Of a stretch of 64,000 nt of DNA, positions 23,936-34,604 are shown piece after piece. The stretch is from Epiperipatus broadwayi. Its lineage: Eukaryota > Onychophora > Udeonychophora > Euonychophora > Peripatidae. Within the stretch, counting starts at the first letter, position 1; each line of letters opens with the position of its first letter. The notes below the pieces were generated by a model that had not been told where the DNA came from, searched no databases, and saw only the letters and a list, made by a program, of their open reading frames with translations. Location of the stretch: assembly GCA_028023455.1 (NCBI GenBank), contig JAQFVV010012400.1:14765748-14829747 (forward strand), given 5' to 3'. A program made the translations under genes and the position numbers.

Positions 23936-24935
23936 ACAGGTAAAAATTCCATTAATAAACAGAAAAACAGTTATCTTAATTAAATAAAAAATATTAATAC
24001 TATAATAGTATATAAACTGTAAAAATATCAAACAAATATACTGTCTTTAAAAAAACTGTAAAATAGATCCAGGATAATAAAACTTGAGTTATGTAATTCA
24101 GAGTCAAAAAATATTAATCTTCAGCCTATGCATTACTATTGATTATATTCTTTAATCTATAATATTAATATAATTAAATACTTAATACAGTCATTGAAGG
24201 CATCTGAGGACATTAACACCGATATAAACTCATACTGAGATCTATAACAAAAGTACAAAAGTTCCCCCTCTACCATTTACTTAGTCTAAATTGAAAGTAG
24301 TGATTCATAAATAAAATAGTCTTACTGGCATCAAATTAAAAAAAATGACTTTATTCCATGTTATAAAAATTTGCATCATAGCAACAGTATTATATGGGTG
24401 TTAATTTCTCTGCATAAAGCAGATTAAGTTAACTAGGCAAACAATATACAATAGAGCCATAATTTTTGAACATCAATATCTGTAAATAAATAAAATTTAA
24501 AAAAAGCAGTTTATGATTACCATAAAAATTACAAACAAGACATTTTATATTTCTCAACTCTTCCAATTTATGTAAAAAATCAAGCATTCTGAATCATCTT
24601 TCCTAGTGAATATATATATATTGATATGAAGATTTTCACAGATTAGTTATAAATGATATATTTTGCCGGTTCATCTGTGAATGATTTTTTATTACAAATA
24701 CTGTATACAGACATTTCAGCTTGATCCCACAAGGTTTCAACTGGATGATGAATACAATACTGTAAAGATGATTGTAGAAGTGCTGTAAACAGTGATTTAC
24801 AACAATGTTAAAGTTCTATCAATAAAAAATAAAAAATAAAAATATGTAAAATAAAAATAAAAGTCAGAAAATCTTCAGAATAATGTATTCTTTAAAAAAT
24901 TCTTCCAAAATAGGAGGAAGTTTGCATGTATCATC
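23936..24935. other. AT-rich DNA, nothing recognised
   Basis: This probably includes the decayed 3' flank of the Penelope-like element that follows on the minus strand. No features can be supported. Confidence 0.3.
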
Positions 24936-24939
24936 ATGT

Positions 24940-25800
24940 TTATTGATACAATTTAATCTTTTGAGCATCTCCAATAGCTTCTCTAATCTTACATTGGTAG
25001 AGAGTGTCACATCTGAATAGGATCATGGTATTAGAGAAATCAATATTGTGACCTGAATCCATAGTATGGAGTGAAAATATTGTTGCTGATGAGTGTTGCT
25101 TAATTGCATTAGCATGTTTATTTCTTAATACTGATGTGATGCTTGCTCATACTCTATAAAAGTTTTACAAATGCCATATGAAATTTAATAAACTCCAAAA
25201 GCTTCAAGAGAGATTGAATCTTTAGGCTTGGTTATGCTGTTTATACATTGTAGCATTTTGGAATATGTCCAATATTGTTTGTAATTCCCTTTATATATGG
25301 AATACAAATTCTAATAGTTGTTTCTTCTTTTAATTTTTTATTATTATTTTGAGCTTGAATTAAGGCTTAGTATATAATTTTATTATTATATTTATTTATT
25401 TCGGATGTGATTTATCTGAAAGATTAATTGCTCTAGTAAAAAGAGTTTTGGCTATAGAAAAAAATCAGAGTTGGATGATGATGTGATGAAAATTGTAGGT
25501 ATCTCTCTCTGTGTGTAGTTCTTCTGAAAACTGAACATGATTAAAGATTATTTTGTTTTTTGCTGACTAGTACATCAAGAAAGAGAAGTTTCCCATCAGA
25601 TTCTATTTCCATTGTAAATTGAATATAGGGATGCATATTATCTAACTACAAGATAAAATCACGTAATTTATTTTTGCCATATTGCCAGATGATGTGTCAT
25701 CTATATATATGAGCTAACAACAACCATTTTTATAGTATTCTATTCATCACCGAGTTGATGACTCTTGTGATCAAGCTGAAATATTGATATATTTGTAATA
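24940..25800 (-). pseudogene. Penelope-like element relic (RT thumb + GIY-YIG)
   Basis: On the minus strand, frames jump but the order is clear. A degenerate catalytic region (WLLLAHIYR..HIIWQYG, compare YVDDTF--W) lies near 25700. LDNMHPYIQFTMEIESDG and LLFLDVLVSKKQ follow at 25570-25640, and a RYLQF-SHHHP block near 25500. The endonuclease end comes last: NKHANAIKQHSSATIFSLHT, MDSGHNIDFSNTMILF and QCKIREAIGDAQKI at 24960-25120. 'HPNIQFTMEIE-DG-LPFLDVLV' with a downstream GIY-YIG tail (H--I-F, RKI-EA) is diagnostic of Penelope-like retroelements. Many stops and frameshifts are present. Confidence 0.85.
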
Positions 25801-26011
25801 AAATCATACATGGATGAACATGCAAAACACATCATTTATATATATAAAACTATTTGAAAAAATGATAAAATCATAACAAGATTTGCATATAAGATAACAT
25901 ACTCAATTAATATTCATGACAAAAAAAAACTGAACATTTTTGTCTCACATCATGTAATGTTCAAGCAATGATAGATTGAACTTCAACCCAGAAACCTTTA
26001 ATTTTTAAGAT

Positions 26012-26556
26012 CAGGCATTAGTAAACTTTTTCATTGAAGGGCCAGCCTAATAACAAATTTTAAGTCTTCATAGGTTAATTTAATTATTAGAGATGTTATG
26101 ACCAAATTATTTGAATGAAATAAAGTTTATAAAATTACAAAATAATTAAGATCTTATGTCCAATTTTGATATTTTCTACAGTCTATATAAGTAATTTTTA
26201 CAAATTTTCATAAAAAAATAATTTCTATAATCTCTTTTATAAAATGTTCCATTCATTCAGATTTAATCTATTTTTAATTTAAAAATATATCATTCATCTT
26301 TTGAGAAAAGATTAAGATCATTTTTATGTTTTTCTATACAAAAATTAAAAATTAGTGTTTTTAGTTTCACTTTCTGGTTGCCAATATTATATAACCAAAA
26401 AATAACCTTTTACTTCACCTGTAGATTATAACAAGATCAGAAAATAATGTTTTACTTTATTTGTTGATCATTTCAAGCAATATGATGTTTCACAGACTAG
26501 ATAAAACCATCTCATGGGTCAGCTGTGACTCATGGGCCATAGTTTACCAAAACCTA
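26012..26556. mobile_element. Non-autonomous hAT element (MITE)
   Basis: The left end CAGGCATTAGTAAACTTTTT and the inverted right end TAGGTTTTGGTAAACTATGG match through the GTAAACT core. GGGCCA blocks lie just inside both ends (GAAGGGCCAG; CTCATGGGCC). Flanks are TTTAAGAT (26004-26011) and TTTGAGAT (26557-26564), an 8-bp target-site duplication with one mismatch, typical of hAT. The interior is non-coding. Confidence 0.85.
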
Positions 26557-26999
26557 TTTGAGATCATCACTCTATTACTGTTCAAAAAGCAAACAATTAC
26601 TGACTATATGTATGATTTCTGCAAATGCTGACCTTGATATTTAGCATAAAAACAGAAAATTTTAATTGTAATTTGAAGCTCACAAGATTATGCTTTCAAA
26701 GATAAAACCTATTTTGAAAAAAAAAATTTTTTTAGAAGTTATTACTTTATGATGTCAGCAGTAATATAATTTCATGCAAGCAGACTTCCTGTTATCAATC
26801 TGGAAATTATTATTAATTTTAAAAAAAATTAGCATCACACCTTTCAAAAAATGCTTTATCATTATTATTATATAAGTTACATGTTGCTGAATATTTTCAA
26901 AAATACTGCAAGTTATTTATGTAAATGATAATATTAAATAGTGCTATCACACTTATAACGTAAAGCTGTATAATTAATATCAATTAGTCAATTAAAATG

Positions 27000-27430
27000 G
27001 CTGAGCACTTTCGAGAAACTGTTCTTCTCATAATCATAGCCAGTTCTGACTTGTTTGTTGAAATAATTCTATCAGTATAATATGCAAACTTTATGCAAAT
27101 GCAAACTTTATGCAAATGAGTCAATTAGACCATCTTTTTGACATAGCAAAACATGCTTCTTTACGATTAATGGTGAAGGAGTCCTCTGTTATAAAGTAAG
27201 CCTTCTTTACCTTACGCTTAACATCATGCCTCTCAGTACAAACCAATTTTGCAGATGTGGGTTCAAACTTGTGTCCTGATACTTTTTGATGTTATGCAAA
27301 AATTGAAGTCCATTCTGGTTAGTATGCAACTTATTATACCTATACTTATGCTGTGACAACCTAGTAGCTATGGTGGCTCTGGTTTCACCATAGTATGAAG
27401 CTTTGATCCATTGTGAGGGCATGCCACCCT
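27000..27430 (-). pseudogene. Possible GIY-YIG relic of a second Penelope-like element
   Basis: The minus-strand open frame (27207-27422) reads KASYYGETRATIATRLSQHK, which resembles the YIGET-R-L-TRL-EH core of GIY-YIG nucleases, followed by a basic stretch and CTERHD-like and KVKKAYF pieces in other frames. It is short and broken. A 17-bp direct repeat (CAAACTTTATGCAAATG) lies at 27085-27118 in its 3' flank. Confidence 0.45.
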
Positions 27431-28049
27431 GATGTTTTGGTAATTTTAATAAAATAAATTAATTAAACTGTTAAATTTTTTGTGATCATATAAATAATTA
27501 AATTTTCTAGATTTTTTTGTTTGTTTTATCTAGTTATTTCTATCTCACATGTGCATATATACACAGGTATCTTACTCACAGACTGCAGAAAGAAGCTCGC
27601 TATTAACAGAAAGGAGATCCTTTGATTCTTCTTGAAGGCCTTAAAAGAACCAAGCAGGGAAATTCCGAATGTCCACTCCATACATTCTTGTCATTGCAGC
27701 TGTTATTACTATATGATTATTCATATAGTATACGAACATGGATGGGCTGCTCACCAACACGCATTACCAGCATGATGAGTTTATTTGTTTTTTACTGCTG
27801 AGTTTAAGATCAAGAAATACCATGGTCTTTCTTTTCAGTTGCCTGATAAGACAGAATGAATATATGTGTAAATGATAAATATTTTTCCAATAGATATATA
27901 CAATCATGATAGACAAAAATAAATCATGGCCTTTATTCCCAGGAGGCTGTAAAGTCACCAATCAAGACACGGTTGGTGGCTGGAGGTGGAGGATGCTAAG
28001 AATCCCCTAATTGTGGACCTAGGATGCCACTTGATGACAACTTTTTATT

Positions 28050-28790
28050 TAGGTACTTACAATTGCAGACCACTTTCAAGTAAAAGAAGATTGCAAGAAT
28101 TAGAAGAAAGAACTGTCTTATATTAAATGGGACATTATTGGACCTTGTGAAGTTAGAAAAAAAGGTGAAGAGATGATTTAAAAAATGGACACATACTCTA
28201 CTATAAAGACATAAATATTGGAAATTCAAGTGGAGTAAAAATTCATTATAAATAAAAAGTGGAAGAACAAAATTTTGGAGATTGATTGTGTATTGGACAG
28301 AGTGACAAGATTAGGTATACAACTTAATAGCAGATACCAAATGCAGATAATTCAGGTTTATGCCCCAACAAGTTCTCATAGTGATGAAGGAGTAGAAGAT
28401 TTTTATATGGATGTACAAAAAGCTTTTGATCAGAGGAAACAATATTTTAAAATTGTTATAGGAGACTTTAATGCTAAAATTGGTAAACAAATGAAAGTGC
28501 TGTGGGTAATTTTGGTTATGGCAATAAAAATGAGAGAACATAGAGTGGAGTTTGCAAAAAAAAAAACAAAAAAAACAACAACTTTATATTATGAATTCTT
28601 TTTTTGAAAAAAAATATTAAAAGGAAATGGACATGGAAGCATCCAAATAAAGGTACAGCAGAATTGGATAATATTTTGATGAACAGAAAATACATATTTC
28701 AAGATTATAATGTCATTAATAAATTTAACAGAAGAAGTGATCATCGATTAGAAAGATACATGTTAATGCAAAACTAGACAGACAAAAATT
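28050..28790 (+). pseudogene. RTE endonuclease domain
   Basis: The translation starts GTYNCRPLSSKRRLQELEER (compare TWNVRTL), continues with NGHILYYKD and GVKIHYK, then the open frame 28275-28607: RLGIQLNSRYQMQIIQVYAP, TSSHSDEGVEDFY and IVIGDFNAKIG. A KRKWTWKHPNKGT-like block and SDHRL near 28735 complete the apurinic/apyrimidinic-type nuclease (QVYAPT, GDFNA, SDH catalytic motifs). It is broken by frameshifts near 28270 and 28560. Confidence 0.85.
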
Positions 28791-29269
28791 ATTAAGAAAA
28801 ACAATATTTACATTGATATTCCTAATTTTCAGAAATATTCTAATGAATTTAAATTAGAACTTACAGATCGATTTCAAGTATTAGTAGATTTTAAACATGA
28901 TTCAGATTTGAATAAAATTAATAAGAAAATAATTGATACACTTTTAAAAACTGCAACAAAGATAGCTGGTAGAAGGAAGCAGCAATTGACCAAGAAAATT
29001 TCTTCCAAGACTAGAGAATTTATGAAGAAAAGAAGAAATATGAAAATATACAAAACTGATGCATTAAAAAGGATTGAATACCTCAAATTTTGTAAAATGG
29101 TGTGGAAAAGAGTAGAAAATGATATAAGAAAGTATAACTGTGAACTAGCAAGGAAAGCTGTAGAAGAAATAAAAGTCTCAAGAATATAAAACAACATTTT
29201 GGTATTGGTAGGAAATTTATATCTGCATTAAGAAAAAAAGATGAAATTATTAGTAAAAAGAGAGAAGAC

Positions 29270-30500
29270 ATCATGAAATGGGTAGAAGACTTTTATCAAG
29301 AATTATATAGTAATAAAGAACAAGTACCTCTTATATCTATTATATCTTCCAAATTGCCCAGAATTTTAAATGAAGTGAGACATGTAATTAAATTTACGAA
29401 GAAAGGAAAAGCTCAAGGTAAAGATGGAATTGTAATTGATATATTAAAAGCATCAGATTAAGAAATAGAATTTTTTTTTAGCAAAGTTATGCAGTATTAA
29501 TATTTAAAAAAGAGGATAAATAAGATATTAGAAATTACAGACCTATCACCCTTTTATCAATTTTATACAAAATTTTTACCAAGATAATTACAACTCGTTT
29601 ACAGAGAACATTGGATTTCTACTAACCAAGAGAACAAGATGTATTTAAAAGTGATTTTAGTACAGTAGATCATATCCAGGTATTAAAAAAGTTGTGGAAA
29701 GAACAAATGAATATGAGTTGCTATTATGCTTCCAATCCATCTTCTCTGATCTTTACTTTCTTCTCCACATCACCCCTGCACACTTTCTTATTTCATCCGT
29801 TCATCTCACATGTGGTCTATAAACATTTCTTTAATGATTAAAGCATTGGATCATCAAGGTATAGATCCAGATATTGTCACATTTTGAAGAATATCTATAA
29901 AAATGCAACAGCAACAAATTAGATTACATAATGATACTAGGAAAGTCAACACTGAGAAGGATGTAAGACAAGGTGACTCCATATCTCCAAACTTTTTATG
30001 GCAATTCTGCAAGAAGTATTTTGTGGATTAAAATGGGAAGCTAAAGGAGTGAAAGTAAATGGAGATTATTTAAGCCATTTAGATTTTGCAGATGATGTAG
30101 TTGTTTTTGCAAATAATGCTTTACAGCTGCAGGAAATGTTGCAGGAGTTATCAGATAAAAGTAGGAAAGTAGGACTAAAGATAAATATTAAAAAGACTAA
30201 AGTAATGTTCAATGGATTTTCTCAAAAATATGAAAATAAAGATTGATTATGATGAGTTAGAAGAAGTTAACAGCTACAAATATTTTGGTCAGATTATTGT
30301 TACAGATGGAAACATAATGGATAAAATTAACCATAGAATGTGTTTGGAAAGAAAGGTTTTTAATAAATGTGTTTTACAGTTCTTGCTTATTGATCTGAGA
30401 CTTGGACACAATAGAAGAGCAATACAGAAAGTTCAGACCACTCAAAGAAATATGGAGAAATGCATGTCAGGAGTAAAAAAAAGAGATTGAAAACACAATA
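29270..30500 (+). pseudogene. RTE reverse transcriptase domain, broken
   Basis: Pieces in order: VEDFYQELYSNKEQVP and KAQGKDGIVIDILK (29273-29461), RPITLLSILYKIFTKIITTR (29540-29600), VDHIQVLKKL (29665), LHNDTRKVN and RQGDSI (29920-29980), then LKWEAKGVKVNGDYLSHLDF, ADDVVVF and KVGLKINIKKTKVMFN (29998-30246). The FADD catalytic box is present. Between about 29730 and 29820 the expected palm motif A segment is replaced by foreign inverted sequence. Confidence 0.85.
29731..29818 (-). repeat. Inverted copy of the RTE 3' region
   Basis: The segment is the reverse complement, with few differences, of 30639-30724 in the same element (compare AGTGTGCAGGGGTGATGTGG there with CCACATCACCCCTGCACACT here). 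The minus-strand RTE copy at 33.4-34.2 kb carries normal sequence at this place. Confidence 0.9.
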
Positions 30501-30782
30501 TATGGGTAAGAGAACAAACAGGTGTTACTGACCACACATTTTTAGTTGGTCTGCACACATTTTTAAAAGAGATATTAATAGATGGACAATTGAAATATTA
30601 AACTGGATTCCAAGAGATTGTCAAAGATCCAGAAAGAGATCACATATGAGATGAATGGATGAAATAAGAAAGTGTGCAGGGGTGATGTGGAGAAGAGAAG
30701 TTAAAGATCAGAGAAGATGGATTGAACTGGGAGAAACCTTCATCTTACAATGGATTGATAATTTTGATGATGATGATGTTAC

Positions 30783-31274
30783 ACTTCATATAAATATAAC
30801 TGGCATATTCAGTTTCATGATCTTATGAAAAAAAGTTTAAACAAGTTAGCACTATTATGACAAGAGGACTTAATAGATAATAACAGTCAAGATGAATTTT
30901 TAAACAAAGTAAACAAGTTATTTCGACTTTTTTTATAAGTAAAACTGCAAATAAAAAGTTCTCGATATTGCTAAATAGAGGCAGACTGTCCTTTCAAAAT
31001 TTTGTATCTCAGTCAGATTAAAAAAGCCATCTGGATATACTTTAATCTTGGAATCAAAAACATAATCAGCAGCAGTCTAAAGCTGACAACAGACTACCAA
31101 CAACAGGAGTTTGAAAAGTGATACTCTACCTTAACTGTTTACCAATGTATTTAGGACTGACTTTCTGCATCCGCAAATGTTGATTCCTCCATAAATTTTT
31201 AATAATGTACCAAAATATACTTATCTGAGGCCAGAAGGAAGAGTTCATTGTTAATGTTTTAATAGACTTTAAAA
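30783..31274. other. Unassigned sequence after the RTE element
   Basis: A minus-strand open frame (31126-31314) and a continuing frame with TFQTPVVGSLLSALDCC near 31075-31120 look protein-like but match nothing I know. Part of the frame lies within SINE B. Confidence 0.25.
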
Positions 31275-31366
31275 ATGTGTCAAAGCGTCGGCCGGGAAGC
31301 GAACTACGGGACAACTGCTTGTAAGGCGGCTATGCTAACCAGTCGGCGACCAACGCTTGACAAAGC
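31275..31366 (-). mobile_element. tRNA-derived SINE B, minus copy 2
   Basis: On the minus strand: GTCAAGCGTTGGTCGCCGAC, A-box region TGGTTAGCATAGCC, GCCTTACAAGCAGTTG, B-box region AGTTCGCTTCCC, end GGCCGACGCTTTGAC. The two ends are complementary (GTCAAGCGT with ACGCTTTGAC), giving an extended acceptor-stem-like helix. Confidence 0.8.
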
Positions 31367-31929
31367 CAGTCTCTTGATGGCTATAAAGCAGATAAATGAA
31401 AAAGTTCAACAGAAAGGGAACGTTTTTGGATACGTGAATCAGTATGTGGGCATGCGTAGTGCGTGTGAGTTTGCATGCATAAATCTACAATTTGTTTCAT
31501 CACAGTTTATTTGACTTTTTAACATACATTTAGATTTAGCAGCATAATTTGCACCATTTTGATTTTTTTTTTAAAATTTAATTTTTAACCTATTTTTTTC
31601 CCCCACCATTTGTGGAAAGAGAGGGTGGGGGACTGGCTTGGTACATGTTTGTCTACTTTGAATTTTAATTATTAATTTTTCGAGATGTTAATCTAAATCA
31701 TATTTCATAAAAATGTGCATCTATTTACAAAGGGATATTTGATTTCATTATAGCAATATAAGCTTATAAAATAATTATAACATTAATACAAAACAAAAGT
31801 AATTACTAAATATAAATAACAGCTAATTCTTAAAAGTGATTACAACATTAGTACAAATTACTCTTTTACTGCTTTGAAATATGAATTTTTCTTCAGAACA
31901 GGCTTTTTCATAACTTATATATGTAATTT
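31367..31929. other. AT-rich DNA, nothing recognised
   Basis: A CCCCACCATT...GGGTGGGG hairpin lies near 31600-31630. No genes. Confidence 0.4.
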
Positions 31930-32100
31930 ATAAGGAGTTGAAACTCAGACTTTCACGCGACTCTCAACTATCCATGCTATCTCACTGATATACTTGATCA
32001 CACACATTGAAAAGATAAATAATCACCAATACACGTAATTTGTGCTAAACCAGCACTCATCAGTTGGTCCAGATTATAATCTCTCCACATACATATAACC
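31880..32100 (-). mobile_element. Hammerhead-bearing SINE, copy C
   Basis: The minus-strand copy has the hammerhead head, spacer and tRNA-like segment. CTGATGA is intact and stem II pairs well (GTGCT/AGCAC), but the GAAA box lacks its G (AGCAC then AAAT), so cleavage is not expected. Beyond the B-box region it carries an extra tail (AAAAAGCCTGTTCTGAAG, AAAAATTCATATTTC) that is shared with the copy at 32.35 kb. Confidence 0.75.
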
Positions 32101-32344
32101 AAAGCTCTAGTTTTATTAAGATAGCCAATCTTCATACTTTAATGGGCAGGCTTCAAACTACTTCATCTCACACCTCTTCAGCCATCCATTTCATTAAAAA
32201 TCTGATGATGGAATGCTCGAAGCCCACCTTAGTGCCAACCTTCTCATCCTACCCATGTTGACCTCAAGTCACTCTGACCCCTCATGTACAAAATACAGTC
32301 CATTTATATACATATACAAGGGATGAGCAGACCTTAAAGGTCTA

Positions 32345-32498
32345 TATTTTGAAATATGAATTTTTCTATAAAACAGGCTTCTTCATGCCTGCACTTTCAT
32401 GCGACCCTCAATCATCCATGCTATCTCATTCCATTGCTACACTAGCTCACACACGTGTTGAAAATATAAATAATCACCAATATACATATTTCATGCTA
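32345..32498 (-). mobile_element. Hammerhead-bearing SINE, copy D minus arm
   Basis: This copy has the tail (AGCCTGTTTTATAGAAAAA) and tRNA-like and spacer parts on the minus strand. It meets a plus-oriented arm head-to-head; the CTGATGA core is lost in the junction (TATATCATGAG). Confidence 0.7.
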
Positions 32499-32568
32499 TA
32501 TCATGAGTGCTGTTTTAGCATGAAATACGTTTATTGGTGATTATTTATCTTTTCAACAAGTGTCATGT
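32494..32568 (+). mobile_element. Hammerhead-bearing SINE, copy D first plus arm
   Basis: Stem II (GTGCTGTTTTAGCAT), GAAATACG and the TTGGTGATTATTT spacer are present. It is truncated after AACAAGTGTCATGTGTG, where the next unit begins. Confidence 0.7.
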
Positions 32569-32574
32569 GTGTAA

Positions 32575-32735
32575 AGATGATAATCTGGACTAACTGATGA
32601 GTGCTGTTTTAGCACAAAATACGAATATTGGTGATTATTTATCTTTTCAACATGTGTGTGATAAGTGTATCAGTAGTATGAGATAGCATGGATGGTTGAG
32701 GTCGCATAAAAGTCTGAGTTCAAATCGTTTACTGT
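32575..32735 (+). mobile_element. Hammerhead-bearing SINE, copy D second plus unit
   Basis: This is a complete unit, tandem to the preceding arm: GATAATCTGGACTAA, CTGATGA, stem II, then CAAAATACG in place of GAAA (the essential G is changed to A, so inactive), spacer, A-box-like GAGATAGCATGGATGGTTG, and B-box-like GAGTTCAAATCG at about 32717. Confidence 0.75.
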
Positions 32736-33424
32736 TTTGTAGAATATATTGTTAGTTTATTGAAGATCGGTCTAGTGTTTCTTATCAAGCAATTTTTTTC
32801 CCTTCTTTCTGTGCTGTTTTTCTCTATCCATTTTTTTTTTACTTTGTCTTTGGACACTGTAATGTTGTTAATTAAAGGACCAATTGCAATGAGAGTTCTA
32901 TATCATTGGTTAATTCTTTGAATTAATTAGATAATAAAATTGTGTATTTATTCAACACATTTCATTCCCAAACTTTAACAAAACATTCTGAGAAACTTTG
33001 ATTCCAATAATTTCTCACTTTTTCTATATACAAAATATTTATACAACAGCATTGAGAAACAGCAATGAAAAAGGTAGGTTTAGAAGATTAAGTCCTTAGT
33101 TGTGATCTTTCATAAGGCAGTGCAATCAATCGGATGATGATTGGAATTAGATTTGGGACATTAAATGATTAAATGTTTAAACTTCTCTATTTAATTATCT
33201 TTGCAGTTTTCCACAAATATGGATAGATTTATAAAAAAAGATCTCACAAATCTGACTATGATTCTATTCCTAGTATATTGTTCATTTAAGGCATAGAGAC
33301 AGTTGCAATATGAAAAATAAAAATGATGTCAAAATAAATAATAATGGGGATAACAAAAATAAGATTTTAATTTTTTAAAATAATGTACCATTGCTTTGGT
33401 TCAATGTACATTAGTAATAATCTC
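32736..33424. other. AT-rich DNA, nothing recognised
   Basis: No coding signal or known repeat is visible. Confidence 0.4.
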
Positions 33425-34228
33425 CATTTACTTTCACTTTAGCTTTTCATTTTAATTCACAAAATTATTCTTGCAGCACTGCTGTAAAAAGTTTTGGAAA
33501 TATGGAATCACTATGTCTTACACCCTTCTCAATGTTGACTTTCCTAGTATCATTATGTAATCTAATTGTTGCTGCTGCATTTTTATAAATATTCTTTAAA
33601 ATATGACAAATATCCTGGATCTATACCTTGATGATTCAAGATTTAATCACTAAAGAAATATTTATAGAATCAAATGTCTTCTCATAATCTACAAATCCAA
33701 AGCATAATGGCAACTCATATTTATTTACCCTTTCTCTAACTTCTCTCAATACCTGGATATGATCTACTGTACTAAAACCACTTTTAAATCCAGCTTTTGC
33801 TTTTGGTTAATGAAAATCCAATGTTCTCTGTAGATGAGTTGTAATTATCTTGATAAACATTTTGCACAAAACTGATAAATGGCTAATAGGTCTGCAATTT
33901 CTAATATCTTCTTTATCACTTTTTTAAAATATTAATATTAATACTGCATTCTTCCAATCATCTGGTATATCTTTATCATTTAGACATTTGGTATATTTTC
34001 TGTTTCTTTACCTGCTTCTTTTAATGTATCAATTATAATTCCATCATTACCTGAAGCTTTTCCTTTCTTCATAAATTTAATTGCACGTTTCACTTTTTCA
34101 TTTAAAAATCTGGACAATTCGGAAGATATAATAGATATAGAAGGTACTTGTTCTTTATTACTATATAATTCTTGATAGAAGTCTTCTACCCATTTTATGA
34201 TGTCATCTCTCTTTCTGTAATACTGGAA
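33425..34228 (-). pseudogene. RTE LINE reverse transcriptase fragment
   Basis: Minus-strand translation gives, in order from the high end, the fingers region near 34050-34200, the RPIS block near 33880, NKYELPLCFGFVDYEKTFDS (palm motif A region) near 33680-33720, and LHNDTRKVNIEKGVRHSDS near 33530. It ends with an FCE-KWKAKVKVNGDY-like block near 33430. It aligns with 29.27-30.06 kb but keeps the motif A segment that is replaced there. Frameshifts and stops are present; truncated at both ends. Confidence 0.8.
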
Positions 34229-34604
34229 TTACAAATCATATTAATACTCTTAAATCATAAACAATATATATATTTCTTTTTACTCATCTCTTTGAAAGTC
34301 CTAGATAATTAGTATTATTTTATACCCGTTTTAATTGTAAATATTCTTAAAGTTAAGAAATATAATTTATCGTTTTAAAAATCCAGTGAAAAACTATTTT
34401 AAAATTCTGGCTTGTTTTGCATCTGCTATTTTTTTGATCCAATACTTTAGTTCTTTTCAAAAACTATTTTGTTTTTAATTTTTGTCCACTAACTTTAAAA
34501 TAAATTATAAAATTCATTTTTACTATTGAACTGCTTTATTAAAATTATTTAACTGAAACACAGGCTTATTATATATACATCTGTGTCTATATATGTAAGG
34601 TATA
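34229..34604. other. AT-rich DNA, nothing recognised
   Basis: No features can be supported. Confidence 0.4.

Larger units (their letters stand above)
27560..30782 (+). mobile_element. RTE-type LINE, nearly full length, dead
   Basis: A 5' untranslated part (27560-28045) shares blocks with 49.4-49.9 kb. It is followed by endonuclease, linker and reverse transcriptase segments in order, and a short GATGATGATG 3' end at 30770, as RTE elements often have. The coding region is split by frameshifts and by an inverted insertion at 29731-29818. Partial copies lie at 33.4-34.2 kb (-) and 49.4-50.4 kb (+). Confidence 0.85.

Noticed and set aside
25085-25120. CTGATGAGTGTTGC on the plus strand, a hammerhead-like CTGATGAG
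   Set aside because: No GAAA follows at the right distance and there is no matching stem I. The bases are the antisense of the HSSATIF coding segment of the Penelope-like relic.
31275-31366. Functional tRNA gene on the minus strand
   Set aside because: A and B boxes are present, but the same sequence recurs at three other loci, one with an A-tail and target-site duplication. It is a SINE.
32196-32225. CTGATGATGGAATGCTCGAAG, resembling a Penelope-type hammerhead core
   Set aside because: The box is GAAG instead of GAAA and the presumed stem II (TGG/CTC) does not pair. It may be a decayed ribozyme, but it cannot be supported.
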